From positions 4,338,473-4,402,472 of the forward strand of contig CP075528.1 in NCBI GenBank assembly GCA_025808875.1: DNA of 64,000 nucleotides, given 5' to 3'. The notes beneath the pieces are model-generated. The model was not told the origin of the DNA, did not search any database, and was given only the letters and a program-made list of their open reading frames with translations. Both the position numbers and the translations under genes were made by a program. This DNA is from Enhydrobacter sp. (GTDB lineage: Bacteria; Pseudomonadota; Alphaproteobacteria; Reyranellales; Reyranellaceae). Of this stretch, positions 8,331 through 16,370 are shown piece after piece (position 1 is the first letter of the stretch; each line of letters begins with the position of its first letter).

Positions 8331-8424
8331 CCTCCCCACGAAGTGGGGAGGTGGCCTGAAGGGCCGGAGGGGTCATGCCCCCTCCGTCCGCTTCGCGGAC
8401 ACCTCCCCAGTGTGACTGGGGAGG
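8331..8424. repeat. Compound multi-hairpin intergenic repeat (CCTCCCC family)
   Basis: Four hairpins lie in tandem: CCTCCCC/GGGGAGG (8331-8351), GGAGGGG/CCCCTCC (about 8365-8387), GTCC/GGAC (about 8387-8401) and CCTCCCCAG/CTGGGGAGG (about 8403-8424). The first and last hairpins share the CCTCCCC arm. The element occupies the gap between the binding-protein gene and the permease gene, where a stabilising 3' hairpin would raise the amount of binding protein relative to permease. Confidence 0.8.
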
Positions 8425-8435
8425 AAAGGCCAATG

Positions 8436-9641
8436 CTAATTGCTCGGCCTCATCTTCCTGACCTCGTCGTCGCTCGGCAGGGCGTCCTTGCCGTCGACGA
8501 AGCGCCAGTCGGTCATGATGCCCTTGCCGTCCTTGACGCCGATGCGGCCGACATAGGCGCCCATGGTCGACTGATGGTCGAGCGCGCGATAGGTGACGTC
8601 GCCGAACGGCGTCGAGTGCGTGAGGCCCTTCATCGCCGCGACCAGCTTCTCCTGATCGAGCGAACCCGCCTTCTTGATCGCCGCGACTGCCGACTGCACC
8701 GTGGCATAGCCGACGATCGAGCCGAGCCGCGGATAGTCCTTGAACTTCTTCTGGTAGGCGTCGAGGAACTTCTGGTGCTCGGGCGTCTTGATGCCGTACC
8801 AGGGGTAGCCCGTCACGTACCAGCCGACGGGCGCCTCGTCCTTCAGCGGGTCGAGGTACTCGGGCTCGCCGGCGAGCAGGTTGAACACCTCGACTCCCTT
8901 GAAGAGGCCGCGCTGCTGGCCTTCGCGCACGAACTTGGCGAGATCGGCGCCGAACAGAGAGGAGAAGATCGCCTCGGGCTTGGCGTCGGCCAGCGCCTGG
9001 GTGACCGCGCCGGCGTCGATCTTGCCGAGCGGCGGCGCCTGCTCGCTGACGAACTCGACGCCCGGCTGCCGGGCCGTCAGCAGCTTCTTGAACGCCGCGG
9101 TCGCCGATTGGCCGTACTCGTAGTTCGGATAGACCACCGCCCAGCGCTTCTTGTTGAGCTTGACGGCGTCGGGAATGAGCATCGCCGTCTGCATGTAGGT
9201 CGAGGTGCGCAGCCGGAAGGTGTAGGCATTGCCGTTGTCCCATACGATCTTGTCGCTGAGCGGTTCGGCGGCGATGAACAGCGTCTTGCGCTGCTTGGCG
9301 AAGTCCGATACCGCGAGGCCGACATGCGACGGGAAGGTGCCGACCAGGAAAGCCACCTTCTCGCGGGTCAGCAGTTCCTCGGCGACGCGGACGGCGTCGC
9401 CGGGATTGCCGTTGTCGTCGCGGCTCACGATCTCGATCTTGCGGCCGAGCACGCCGCCCGCCGCGTTGACCTCCTCGACCGCCAGCTCCCAGCCCTTCTT
9501 GTAGGGCTCGAGGAAGGCCGAGAAATTCTTGTAGCTGTTGAGCTCGCCGATCTTGATCGGCTCCTGTGCGCTCGCCGGCGCGATCAGGGACAGCGCGGCC
9601 AGCGCCGTGGCACCGGCCAGCAGACGATTGCGTGTCAGCAT
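8436..9641 (-). CDS. ABC transporter substrate-binding protein (LivK/periplasmic binding protein type I)
   Basis: A 401-residue secreted binding protein. The start at 9641 (MLTRNRLLAG) is preceded by a GA-rich ribosome site, AGGGGGA. A signal peptide ends at ASA (about 25), giving a mature QEPIKIGELN terminus. The body has the type I fold pattern seen in LivK-like proteins, including VNAAGGVLGRKIEIVSRDD near residue 55. It feeds the fused LivHM permease encoded 115 bases downstream. The ligand is not determined by sequence. Its place beside molybdenum hydroxylase and reductase genes suggests an aromatic or heterocyclic acid. Confidence 0.9.
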   Translation of the reverse strand: MLTRNRLLAGATALAALSLIAPASAQEPIKIGELNSYKNFSAFLEPYKKGWELAVEEVNAAGGVLGRKIEIVSRDDNGNPGDAVRVAEELLTREKVAFLVGTFPSHVGLAVSDFAKQRKTLFIAAEPLSDKIVWDNGNAYTFRLRTSTYMQTAMLIPDAVKLNKKRWAVVYPNYEYGQSATAAFKKLLTARQPGVEFVSEQAPPLGKIDAGAVTQALADAKPEAIFSSLFGADLAKFVREGQQRGLFKGVEVFNLLAGEPEYLDPLKDEAPVGWYVTGYPWYGIKTPEHQKFLDAYQKKFKDYPRLGSIVGYATVQSAVAAIKKAGSLDQEKLVAAMKGLTHSTPFGDVTYRALDHQSTMGAYVGRIGVKDGKGIMTDWRFVDGKDALPSDDEVRKMRPSN

Positions 9642-9698
9642 CAAATCCCCCTCTGATGAAACGTCGAGACTGCCTCTGCGGCGCACCCTACCATCCCG

Positions 9699-10076
9699 TC
9701 ACGAGGCAAAAGAAGAGCGGGCTTGGATGCCCCAATGCCCGTCCTGCCGCGTCACAATGTAGATCGTTTCGAAGGTGCCGATCAGCGAGCCGTCCCGCCG
9801 CCAGCGGCTGAATTTCACCTTCAGATGGACCTTGTTCTCGCCGACATGGATCGGCGTGCGCTCGTCCCAGGTACTGTGATGCCAGCCATCGCCGGCGCGG
9901 GCGCGGAAATCCTCGAGCCTGTAGTCGCCATGATCGGGCCAGACCGTCACCTTGCCGGCAGCCAGTCGGACATGCGGGAAGTTGCAGGCGTCGTTCGTGC
10001 CCTTCTCGTCGCCACGATTGAGGGCCGCGAGATAGTCCTCGAGAACCCTCAGGGCCTCCTGCAACGGATCGCTCAT
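9699..10076 (-). CDS. Small NTF2/SnoaL-like protein
   Basis: A 125-residue cytoplasmic protein. It opens with an amphipathic helix, EALRVLEDYLAALNRGDEKG, and continues with alternating strands (VHLKVKFSRWRRDGSLIG, then FETIYIVTRQDGHWGIQARS). That ending is typical of the NTF2-like cone fold shared by SnoaL, DUF4440 and limonene-epoxide-hydrolase relatives. The start ATG overlaps the stop of the UPF0280 gene by ATGA, so it belongs to the same operon. Such proteins can act as isomerases, hydrolases or ligand carriers. No catalytic residue can be assigned confidently. Confidence 0.75.
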   Translation of the reverse strand: MSDPLQEALRVLEDYLAALNRGDEKGTNDACNFPHVRLAAGKVTVWPDHGDYRLEDFRARAGDGWHHSTWDERTPIHVGENKVHLKVKFSRWRRDGSLIGTFETIYIVTRQDGHWGIQARSSFAS

Positions 10077-10879
10077 GCTGCCTCCCAGATTCGCCATTCG
10101 CCCTGCAGCGACAATGCCGCATCGACCCGCAAGCGCCGTGCCTCGGCGCATCCGCGCGCCAGCGCCGCAGCGACGACATCGGGTGGCAGACGACCGACCG
10201 CCGTCGTGACCGGCAGCACGCCGAGATCGCTGTCCGGATCGAGATCGCGGGCCGGGCGCCGCTCGATCGCCGGATGGTCGGCGTCGACTGCGTTGGCGAC
10301 CACCGTCGCGGCGGCATCGGCGCCTGCGGCGGTCCTGCCGAGGATCGTCACACTGTCGGCGATGCCGCGCGAAAACGATCGTCCACTCCAGCCCGAGGTG
10401 GCGATGCCGCGCGCCGGCCGGCCGTGGCTCAGTCGCACGTCGCCATCGAGCGCCCGCACGAAGAGGCCAGCGCGCAACTCGTGGCCGGGCGCGAGATGGA
10501 AGGCGATGTCGCCGCCGTTGTTGACATAGGCCTTGTCCAGCGTCCGCCCGCGAACCAGCGCCTCCAGCATCTCGTCGGCCACCGCGCCGGCCACCGCCGC
10601 CATCGGCGTGATGTAGATGCCGCGATAAGGCCAAACCGCCTCGGCCATGCGCCGCGCCACCGGTCCACGCAGCCTCGGATAGTCGTCCGCCAGCGGCCGC
10701 CGCAGTTCGACCAGCTCGCCGACCAGCGTCGGCAGGATGTCCCCGAACCGGCCGGCCGCCTGGCCGCAGGCGCGCTCGACTTCGTCCGGCGCACCGAAGG
10801 CCTCGACGATCAGATCGATCGGCCCGTGCTGAAGATGCAGCCGGCCGTCGGCCAGGCGGGCGGCTCGAGGGCCGATCAC
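10073..10879 (-). CDS. UPF0280 family protein, ApbE-like fold
   Basis: A 268-residue protein beginning at GTG 10879, which overlaps the stop of the reductase-like gene as GTGA. Three stretches echo FAD:protein FMN transferase (ApbE): VNNGGDIAFHL (119-129), IATSGWSGRS (159-168) and ADSVTIL followed by GADAAATVVANAVD (174-199). UPF0280 proteins are distant ApbE relatives of unproven function. Strict coupling to a predicted flavo-iron-sulfur reductase suggests a role in flavin attachment or in handling its cofactor. That role is inference. Confidence 0.85.
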   Translation of the reverse strand: MIGPRAARLADGRLHLQHGPIDLIVEAFGAPDEVERACGQAAGRFGDILPTLVGELVELRRPLADDYPRLRGPVARRMAEAVWPYRGIYITPMAAVAGAVADEMLEALVRGRTLDKAYVNNGGDIAFHLAPGHELRAGLFVRALDGDVRLSHGRPARGIATSGWSGRSFSRGIADSVTILGRTAAGADAAATVVANAVDADHPAIERRPARDLDPDSDLGVLPVTTAVGRLPPDVVAAALARGCAEARRLRVDAALSLQGEWRIWEAA

Positions 10880-12324
10880 GTGTCGACCCTCACCTTGTTC
10901 GCCCGCAGCACGTCCTCCAGCGTGACCGCGCGCGAGGCGTAGCCGCCGAGGGCGGCGTAGTCGTCGGCGCGCAGGGTGAATTCGATGGGCGCGACCAGCG
11001 CCGGCGTCGGCACGTAGCCGAAGGAATTCGCCGGCATCTGCGCCACGTCGACCATGACGGTGATGCCGCCGCCCGGCCAGACGAAGGCCGGCGCGCCGCC
11101 CAGCGTCACCTTGGTCAGCGCCGCGCGCACGGACCGGGTGAGGCGCACGGGATTCTCCGTCACCCCGGCGCGCAGCGAGCCGCCGGCGCCGGCCATGAAC
11201 AGCACGGTGCAGAGCGCGGGCTCGCAATTCTCGGCGATGCGCTCCACCACCGCCCGCACCGGCGCGGGCATGGCGGCGGGACGGGGCTTCAGCTCGTCGT
11301 CGAGCTCGAACCAGGCGGAATGTTCGCCGGTCGTCGAGACCATGAGGAGCTTCAGCCCCGGCCACGCCTGCCTGGGATCGATCCTGTCGATGATCTCCAG
11401 CGGGTCGGACACGTCGGTCCCGCCCCAGCCGAGGCCGGGATTGGCGACCTGGAAGTAGCGGCCCGGAGTCGACTTGCGGCCGCGCACGCGGATGCCGGCC
11501 GGCTTCATGTCGAGGAACCGACCGCCCTGGTGCTCGCTCAGCACGCCGGTGATGTGGTCGTCGACCACGATCACCTCGTCGACATGGTCCCGCCATTGCG
11601 GCGCGAACATGCCGATGGCGGCCGAGCCGCAGCCGACGCGCATGCGTTCTTCGGTCGCACCGTTGACGATGGGCGGTCTGTCGGCCTGAACCACCACCGT
11701 CGAACCGCCGTCGATCGCGACCTCGACCGCCTCCTTGCTGCAGAGCGCCAGCAGGGCATCGCAGGTCACGACGCCCTCCTTCTTGCTGCCGCCGGTAAGG
11801 TGGTGCACGCCACCCAGCGACAGCATCTGCGATCCATACTCGGCGGTGGTCACATGGCCCACCGCTTCGCCCTTCACCCGCACCGTCGCCTGCTCGGGAC
11901 CGAGATAGCGGTCGGTGTCGATCTTCACCTTGACGCCGCAGTAGCTGAAGATGCCCTCGGTCACGACCGTGACCATGTCGACGCCGTCGTGCCTGGACGA
12001 GACGATGAAGGGCGCGGGCTTGTAGTCGGGATAGGTCGTGGTGGCGCCGATGCCGGTGACAACGGCGCCCTCGCCCCTACCCAGGACATTGGCGCCGGGT
12101 TCGCCCGCCCAGCCATCGCTGCCCTCGACGAAGGCGACGCGCGCCAGCCCCGGCTTGGCCAGCAACACCAGCGGATCGACGCGGACCAGCCTGCCGTCTT
12201 CGTTGGCGTAGCGGTCGCAGGCACCGGCCCGGTCAGGCCGGATGCGGCACAGCACCGGGCAGGCGTCGCAACGGACGATGCCCGCCTTCCGCTCGGTCTC
12301 CGTGAGCGTCAGCTCGTCGCTCAT
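10876..12324 (-). CDS. 6-hydroxynicotinate reductase-like iron-sulfur protein
   Basis: A 482-residue protein resembling 6-hydroxynicotinate reductase, which reduces 6-hydroxynicotinate to a tetrahydro-6-oxonicotinate in anaerobic nicotinate breakdown. The N-terminus has four cysteines, C19, C22, C26 and C36 (CDACPVLC, then AGACDRY), suited to a 4Fe-4S cluster. A GIGATTT segment at 91-97 resembles the GAT core of flavinylation sites. It overlaps its neighbours by four bases on both sides: the molybdenum hydroxylase upstream and the UPF0280 gene downstream. Family assignment is by recognition of overall sequence, so the substrate in this organism may differ. Confidence 0.78.
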   Translation of the reverse strand: MSDELTLTETERKAGIVRCDACPVLCRIRPDRAGACDRYANEDGRLVRVDPLVLLAKPGLARVAFVEGSDGWAGEPGANVLGRGEGAVVTGIGATTTYPDYKPAPFIVSSRHDGVDMVTVVTEGIFSYCGVKVKIDTDRYLGPEQATVRVKGEAVGHVTTAEYGSQMLSLGGVHHLTGGSKKEGVVTCDALLALCSKEAVEVAIDGGSTVVVQADRPPIVNGATEERMRVGCGSAAIGMFAPQWRDHVDEVIVVDDHITGVLSEHQGGRFLDMKPAGIRVRGRKSTPGRYFQVANPGLGWGGTDVSDPLEIIDRIDPRQAWPGLKLLMVSTTGEHSAWFELDDELKPRPAAMPAPVRAVVERIAENCEPALCTVLFMAGAGGSLRAGVTENPVRLTRSVRAALTKVTLGGAPAFVWPGGGITVMVDVAQMPANSFGYVPTPALVAPIEFTLRADDYAALGGYASRAVTLEDVLRANKVRVDT

Positions 12325-15014
12325 CGTCCCCTCTCCCGGGCCTGCTCGCCGGCGAGGATCGCCTCGCGCAGGCGGTGCGGCAAGACCGGCACGCGCGTCA
12401 TGCGCACGCCGGTGGCGTGGTGAATGGCGCCCAGGATCGCCGGCGCCGTCGGCACCAGGCCGGGCTCGCCGACCCCCTTGGCGCCGGACGGACCGAGCGG
12501 CTCACGATCCTCGATCAACAGGCAGTCGATCTCGGGCACGTCGCCGATCGTCGGGATCAGGTAGTCGTGCAGGTTCTCGGTGCGGCCGGGCAGGTATTCC
12601 TCCATCAGTGCCAGGCCCAGCCCCTGCGCGATGCCGCCTTCGATCTGTCCCTCGACCAGCGTCGGGTTGATCGCCTTGCCGACATCATGCGCCGCCACGA
12701 CGCGCAATACCTTCACCGTGCCCAGCTCCATGTCGACCTCGACGACGGCGATTTGCGCCGCGAACGCGTAGGTGGCGTAAGGCACACCCTGCCCGTCGGC
12801 GTCGAGCGGCGTGGTCGGCGGGTCGAACGTGCCCTCGCCCGTCAGCGCGCCGATGGCCGCGAGGTCGAGGCTGCGGACGATGCCGCCGTCGTGCACCTTC
12901 AGCGTGGCACCTTCGAGCGACAGGACGGCGTCGGGACCCGTGTTGGCGAGCCGCAGGATCTGGCGGCGCAGGTCGAGGCCGGCGAGCTCGGCCGCCTTGC
13001 CCGACACGAAGGTCTGGCGCGACGCCGAGGTCTTGCCGGCGTCGGCGGTCAGATCGGTGTCGCCCGACACAAGCTCGAACCGCGACGCCGGCAGGCCGAG
13101 TGCGTCGGCGGCGATCTGCGTCAGGATGGTGTTGCTGCCCTGGCCGATATCGACCGCGCCGTTGTAGAGCGTGAGCGTGCCGTCGACCGCCAGGCCGACC
13201 CGCATGCGCGACGGATTGGACATCGAGGTATTGCCGATGCCGTACCACATGCAGCCGATGCCGACGCCGCGCCGGAACGGCCCGTCGTGGCGAACCTCGG
13301 CCAATGCCGCCTTCCAGTGCGGTCGGAGCGCGTCGAGGCAGGCGGCAAGTCCCGCCGAATGCGCGAGCGTCTGCCCGGTGGCCGTCGTGTCACCGACCCG
13401 TAGCGCGTTGCGATGGCGAAACTCCAGCCGGTCGATGCCGAGCCTGTCGGCCAGCGCATCCATCATGGCCTCGTGGGCGATGGCGGCCTGCGGCACGCCG
13501 AAGCCGCGAAAGGCACCGGACGGCGGCCCATTGGTGAAATAGGCCGCGCCCCGGCTACGGACGTTGGGCACCGCGTAGGGACCCATGGCATGCACCGGAA
13601 CGCGGTTGGCCACGGTGGGCCCCCACGAGGCATAGGCGCCGGTATCGAAGGTCGCGGTGACGTCGCAGGCGACGAGCCTGCCCGAGGCGTCGCAGCCGAA
13701 CCGGGCGGCCACCCGCGCCGGATGACGCTTGGTCGAGGCGGCCATGCTTTCGGGCCGCGTATAGACCATCGCCACCGGCCGGCCGAGCTTCCAGGCCGCG
13801 AGGGCGATCAAGGGCTGGACCGAGAGATCGAGCTTGCCGCCAAAGCCGCCGCCGCAGGCGGTCGGCACGATGCGCACCTGCTCGGGCGCGAGCCGCATCA
13901 CGCTCGCGACCTCGTCGCGATCCATGTAGGGCGTCTGGGTGGTGGCGTGGATCTCCAGGCGGTCGCCTACCCGCTCGGCCCATCCGGCTTCGGGCTCGAT
14001 GTAGGCATGCTCCACGAAGGCCGTCTCGAACACGCCCTCGGCCACGGCAGCGCAACGGGCGAACGTCGCCTGCGGGTCGCCCCGTTTCACGCCGCCCTCC
14101 AGCAGGAGGTTGCCGGGCTTGTCAGCCTGCACCAGCGGCGCGTCGGGCGCCATCGCCGCTTCGATTCCGGTGACGGGCGGCTCCGCGTGCCACTCGATCG
14201 GCACGTCTTCGTCGCGCACGGCGAGCACCTCGTCGCGCTCGCCGACCAGTGCGACGACGGCCTCGCCGCGATAGCGCACCCGGCCCTCGGCGAGGACCGG
14301 CTGATCCTTGATGTCGGGATAGATGCCGTAGCCATTGAAGGGCACGTCGGAGGCGGTGAGTACGGCAACCAGTCGTTGGCGCAGCGGCATCAAGTCACCC
14401 AGGGAGAAATGCGCGCGCGCATGCGGCGAGCGAATGACTCGAATCCAGAGCGCATCCCCGGGGATCGCGTCGGCCCCGAACGTGTCCCGGCCGGCGACCT
14501 TCGCCCAGCCATCTACCCGCGCGAGACGCGCACCCACCGCATGGCCGCTCAGTGGAGCCGCAAGCTCGATCGGTCGCGACGCCGACATCACTGCCTCGAC
14601 GATCTTGGCGTAGCCAGTGCAGCGGCACAGGACGCCACCCAAGGCATCCTCGACCTCGGAGCGTGTCGGCGTCGGCCGTGTTGCCAGAAGCTCGCGAGCC
14701 GCCATGAGCATGCCGGGCGTGCAGATGCCGCACTGCGCCGCGCCATGGGTCAGGAAGGATTGCTGCAGGCCGTCCGGCTCGACCTGCGCCTCGATGGTGT
14801 CGACGGTCCTGCCCTCGACCTGCCCGGTGGCGACCAAGCAGGCGCAGACCTGCCGGCCGTCCAGCAGCACCGTGCACGCGCCACAATCGCCCGCGTCGCA
14901 GCCGACCTTGGTGCCGGTCAAGCCGAGCCCATCCCGCAACGCCGTTGCCAGACGGATCATGGGCGACCCGGAAAATGTCGTGGGCCTGCCGTTCAGCGTG
15001 AAGCGGATCGTCAT
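12321..15014 (-). CDS. Fused 2Fe-2S/molybdopterin hydroxylase (xanthine dehydrogenase family)
   Basis: An 897-residue fusion of the small and large subunits of a xanthine-oxidase-family hydroxylase. Residues 1-150 hold both [2Fe-2S] sites: C39, C44, C47 and C57 or C59 (GCDAGDCGAC, VCAC), and C95, C98, C130 and C132 (CGICTPG, CRCTGY). The remainder is the molybdopterin domain with FGGKLDL, GAFRGFGVPQA and the catalytic glutamate E850 in GVGEPGL. These enzymes insert oxygen from water into electron-poor heteroaromatic rings. The FAD subunit is encoded immediately upstream with an ATGA overlap. A nicotinate-like substrate is suggested by the reductase encoded next. Confidence 0.9.
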   Translation of the reverse strand: MTIRFTLNGRPTTFSGSPMIRLATALRDGLGLTGTKVGCDAGDCGACTVLLDGRQVCACLVATGQVEGRTVDTIEAQVEPDGLQQSFLTHGAAQCGICTPGMLMAARELLATRPTPTRSEVEDALGGVLCRCTGYAKIVEAVMSASRPIELAAPLSGHAVGARLARVDGWAKVAGRDTFGADAIPGDALWIRVIRSPHARAHFSLGDLMPLRQRLVAVLTASDVPFNGYGIYPDIKDQPVLAEGRVRYRGEAVVALVGERDEVLAVRDEDVPIEWHAEPPVTGIEAAMAPDAPLVQADKPGNLLLEGGVKRGDPQATFARCAAVAEGVFETAFVEHAYIEPEAGWAERVGDRLEIHATTQTPYMDRDEVASVMRLAPEQVRIVPTACGGGFGGKLDLSVQPLIALAAWKLGRPVAMVYTRPESMAASTKRHPARVAARFGCDASGRLVACDVTATFDTGAYASWGPTVANRVPVHAMGPYAVPNVRSRGAAYFTNGPPSGAFRGFGVPQAAIAHEAMMDALADRLGIDRLEFRHRNALRVGDTTATGQTLAHSAGLAACLDALRPHWKAALAEVRHDGPFRRGVGIGCMWYGIGNTSMSNPSRMRVGLAVDGTLTLYNGAVDIGQGSNTILTQIAADALGLPASRFELVSGDTDLTADAGKTSASRQTFVSGKAAELAGLDLRRQILRLANTGPDAVLSLEGATLKVHDGGIVRSLDLAAIGALTGEGTFDPPTTPLDADGQGVPYATYAFAAQIAVVEVDMELGTVKVLRVVAAHDVGKAINPTLVEGQIEGGIAQGLGLALMEEYLPGRTENLHDYLIPTIGDVPEIDCLLIEDREPLGPSGAKGVGEPGLVPTAPAILGAIHHATGVRMTRVPVLPHRLREAILAGEQARERGR

Positions 15015-15841
15015 GCGGCGAGTCCGGACAACAGACGGCGCAACACGGTGACGACCGCGTCTGACCGATAGGCGGCACTGCCGCGGACGTCGTCGATCGG
15101 CGCCAGAGGACCGAGATGAGCGCGCGCCACGACGGTACCGAGGTGCGGACCGACCGGCGCGCCGAGGAGCGCCTCCTCAAGGGCCGGCAGGCGTTGCGCC
15201 ACCGCCGAGCAGGCGCCCACCGCGACACGCGCCGCCGCCACCCGGCCATCCGCCGCTTCGATCGTGGCCGCCGCCATGACGATGGAAATCACGAGATATC
15301 GGCGCGCGCCCAGCTTCAGAAAGGCGCTGCGCGCCGCACGTCCCGGCTGCGGCACGAAGACGCCCGTCACGAGCTCTCCGCTCCGCAGCGCCGTGCGGCG
15401 ATTGCCGACGATGAACGCCGCAATCGCCATGCGGCGTTGTCCGAATCGGCTCGCGATCTCGACCTGGGCGTCGAGCGCCAGCAGCGGGGGCACGCCGTCG
15501 GCGGCCGGCGAGGCGTTGCAGAGATTGCCCGCCAGTGTGCCGGCATTCTGGATCTGGCGACCGCCGACCTCCCGGGCGGCCTGCTTCAGCCCGTCGAACA
15601 GAGGCGGCAGTGGGGTGTCGGCCAGTTCGCGCCAAGTCGTCGTGGCTCCCAGTCGCCATCCGTTTCCGACCGGTCGGATGCCACGCAACTCCGCAATGGC
15701 ACCGATGTCGAGAACCGTCTCGCTGACCACCCGTCCGACCCGGGCCGGAAAGAAATCCGTTCCGCCCGCCAGCACCGTGCAGGGCCGGTCGAGCGCCTCC
15801 AGGGCCTCCTCGAGGCGGTGCGGGCGGAGGTAGTCACCCAT
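15011..15841 (-). CDS. FAD-binding subunit of the molybdenum hydroxylase
   Basis: A 276-residue CoxM/XdhB-type FAD subunit passing electrons from the Fe-S centres onward. It has AGGTDFFP near 24-31, a GATTTWRELAD element and the pyrophosphate-binding stretch NAGTLAGNLCNASPAADG (about 103-120). Together with the fused 897-residue chain it forms a complete two-chain enzyme. The start at 15841 abuts a 20-base palindrome. The stop overlaps the start of the hydroxylase gene. Confidence 0.9.
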   Translation of the reverse strand: MGDYLRPHRLEEALEALDRPCTVLAGGTDFFPARVGRVVSETVLDIGAIAELRGIRPVGNGWRLGATTTWRELADTPLPPLFDGLKQAAREVGGRQIQNAGTLAGNLCNASPAADGVPPLLALDAQVEIASRFGQRRMAIAAFIVGNRRTALRSGELVTGVFVPQPGRAARSAFLKLGARRYLVISIVMAAATIEAADGRVAAARVAVGACSAVAQRLPALEEALLGAPVGPHLGTVVARAHLGPLAPIDDVRGSAAYRSDAVVTVLRRLLSGLAA

Positions 15842-15861
15842 ATCGTTCGTGTACGTACGAT
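15842..15861. promoter_or_regulatory. Candidate operator palindrome before the hydroxylase operon
   Basis: Symmetry of the form ATCGT-N-CGT-NN-ACG-N-ACGAT covers all 20 bases immediately next to the start codon of the FAD-subunit gene, within the 58-base gap downstream of the MarR gene. Its size and symmetry suit a MarR dimer. Its position means a bound protein would also mask the ribosome site or block readthrough from marR. Confidence 0.5.
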
Positions 15862-15899
15862 GACCGCGCGCTTCGCATGAGTCAAACGCCGCCCGTTGC

Positions 15900-16370
15900 T
15901 CAGATGATCTTGGACAGGAGCTCCAGGAGCTGGCGCTGTTCGGCGCCGTTGAGCGGCTTCAGCGTCTCGCGCGAGACCGCCGGCCCGTTCATCAGCAGCT
16001 TGTTGACGACCCGCTGACCCTCGGTTGTAAGGCTGAGCAGGGTTCGCCGCGCGTCGCCCGGATCGGGACGGGAATCGACCAGGCCGCGTTCCTTGAGGCG
16101 ACGCACCACGCCCTGCATGGTGGCCTTGTCCATGCCGACCAGACGCCCCAGCAGGTTCTGCGACAGCTCGGTATATTCGTTGAGCTTCACCATGCTCGAG
16201 TACTGGGTCGGCGTGATGTTCGGATCGCCGATCGAGACTTGGAAGATCGCGCTTGCCCGCTGATGCGCCCGTCGCAGCAGATAGCCGATTTGCTCCTCGA
16301 TGCGGTATGGCCGTGATGCAGTGCTCGTGACTGCTTTGGGCTCTTGCTGTTTTCTTGCGACGTTCCGCAT
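15900..16370 (-). CDS. MarR family transcriptional regulator
   Basis: A 156-residue winged-helix regulator. The winged-helix core is visible as LSQNLLGRLVGMDKATMQG (recognition region) followed by VVRRLKERGLVDSRPDPGDARRTLLSLTTEG, in which the DARR wing is diagnostic. MarR proteins usually repress and are released by aromatic or phenolic ligands. It sits at the head of the minus-strand catabolic operon and 480 bases from the divergent CoA-transferase gene, so it probably controls both. A palindrome lies just downstream at 15842-15861. Confidence 0.9.
   Translation of the reverse strand: MRNVARKQQEPKAVTSTASRPYRIEEQIGYLLRRAHQRASAIFQVSIGDPNITPTQYSSMVKLNEYTELSQNLLGRLVGMDKATMQGVVRRLKERGLVDSRPDPGDARRTLLSLTTEGQRVVNKLLMNGPAVSRETLKPLNGAEQRQLLELLSKII

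Noticed and set aside
8331..8424. CRISPR-like repeat cluster
   Set aside because: The units are nested inverted hairpins of unequal length, not direct repeats with regular spacers.
10876..12324. Reading the Fe-S protein as definitive proof of nicotinate growth
   Set aside because: Family resemblance is good but enamidase and later classical genes are missing, so only a related heterocycle can be claimed.
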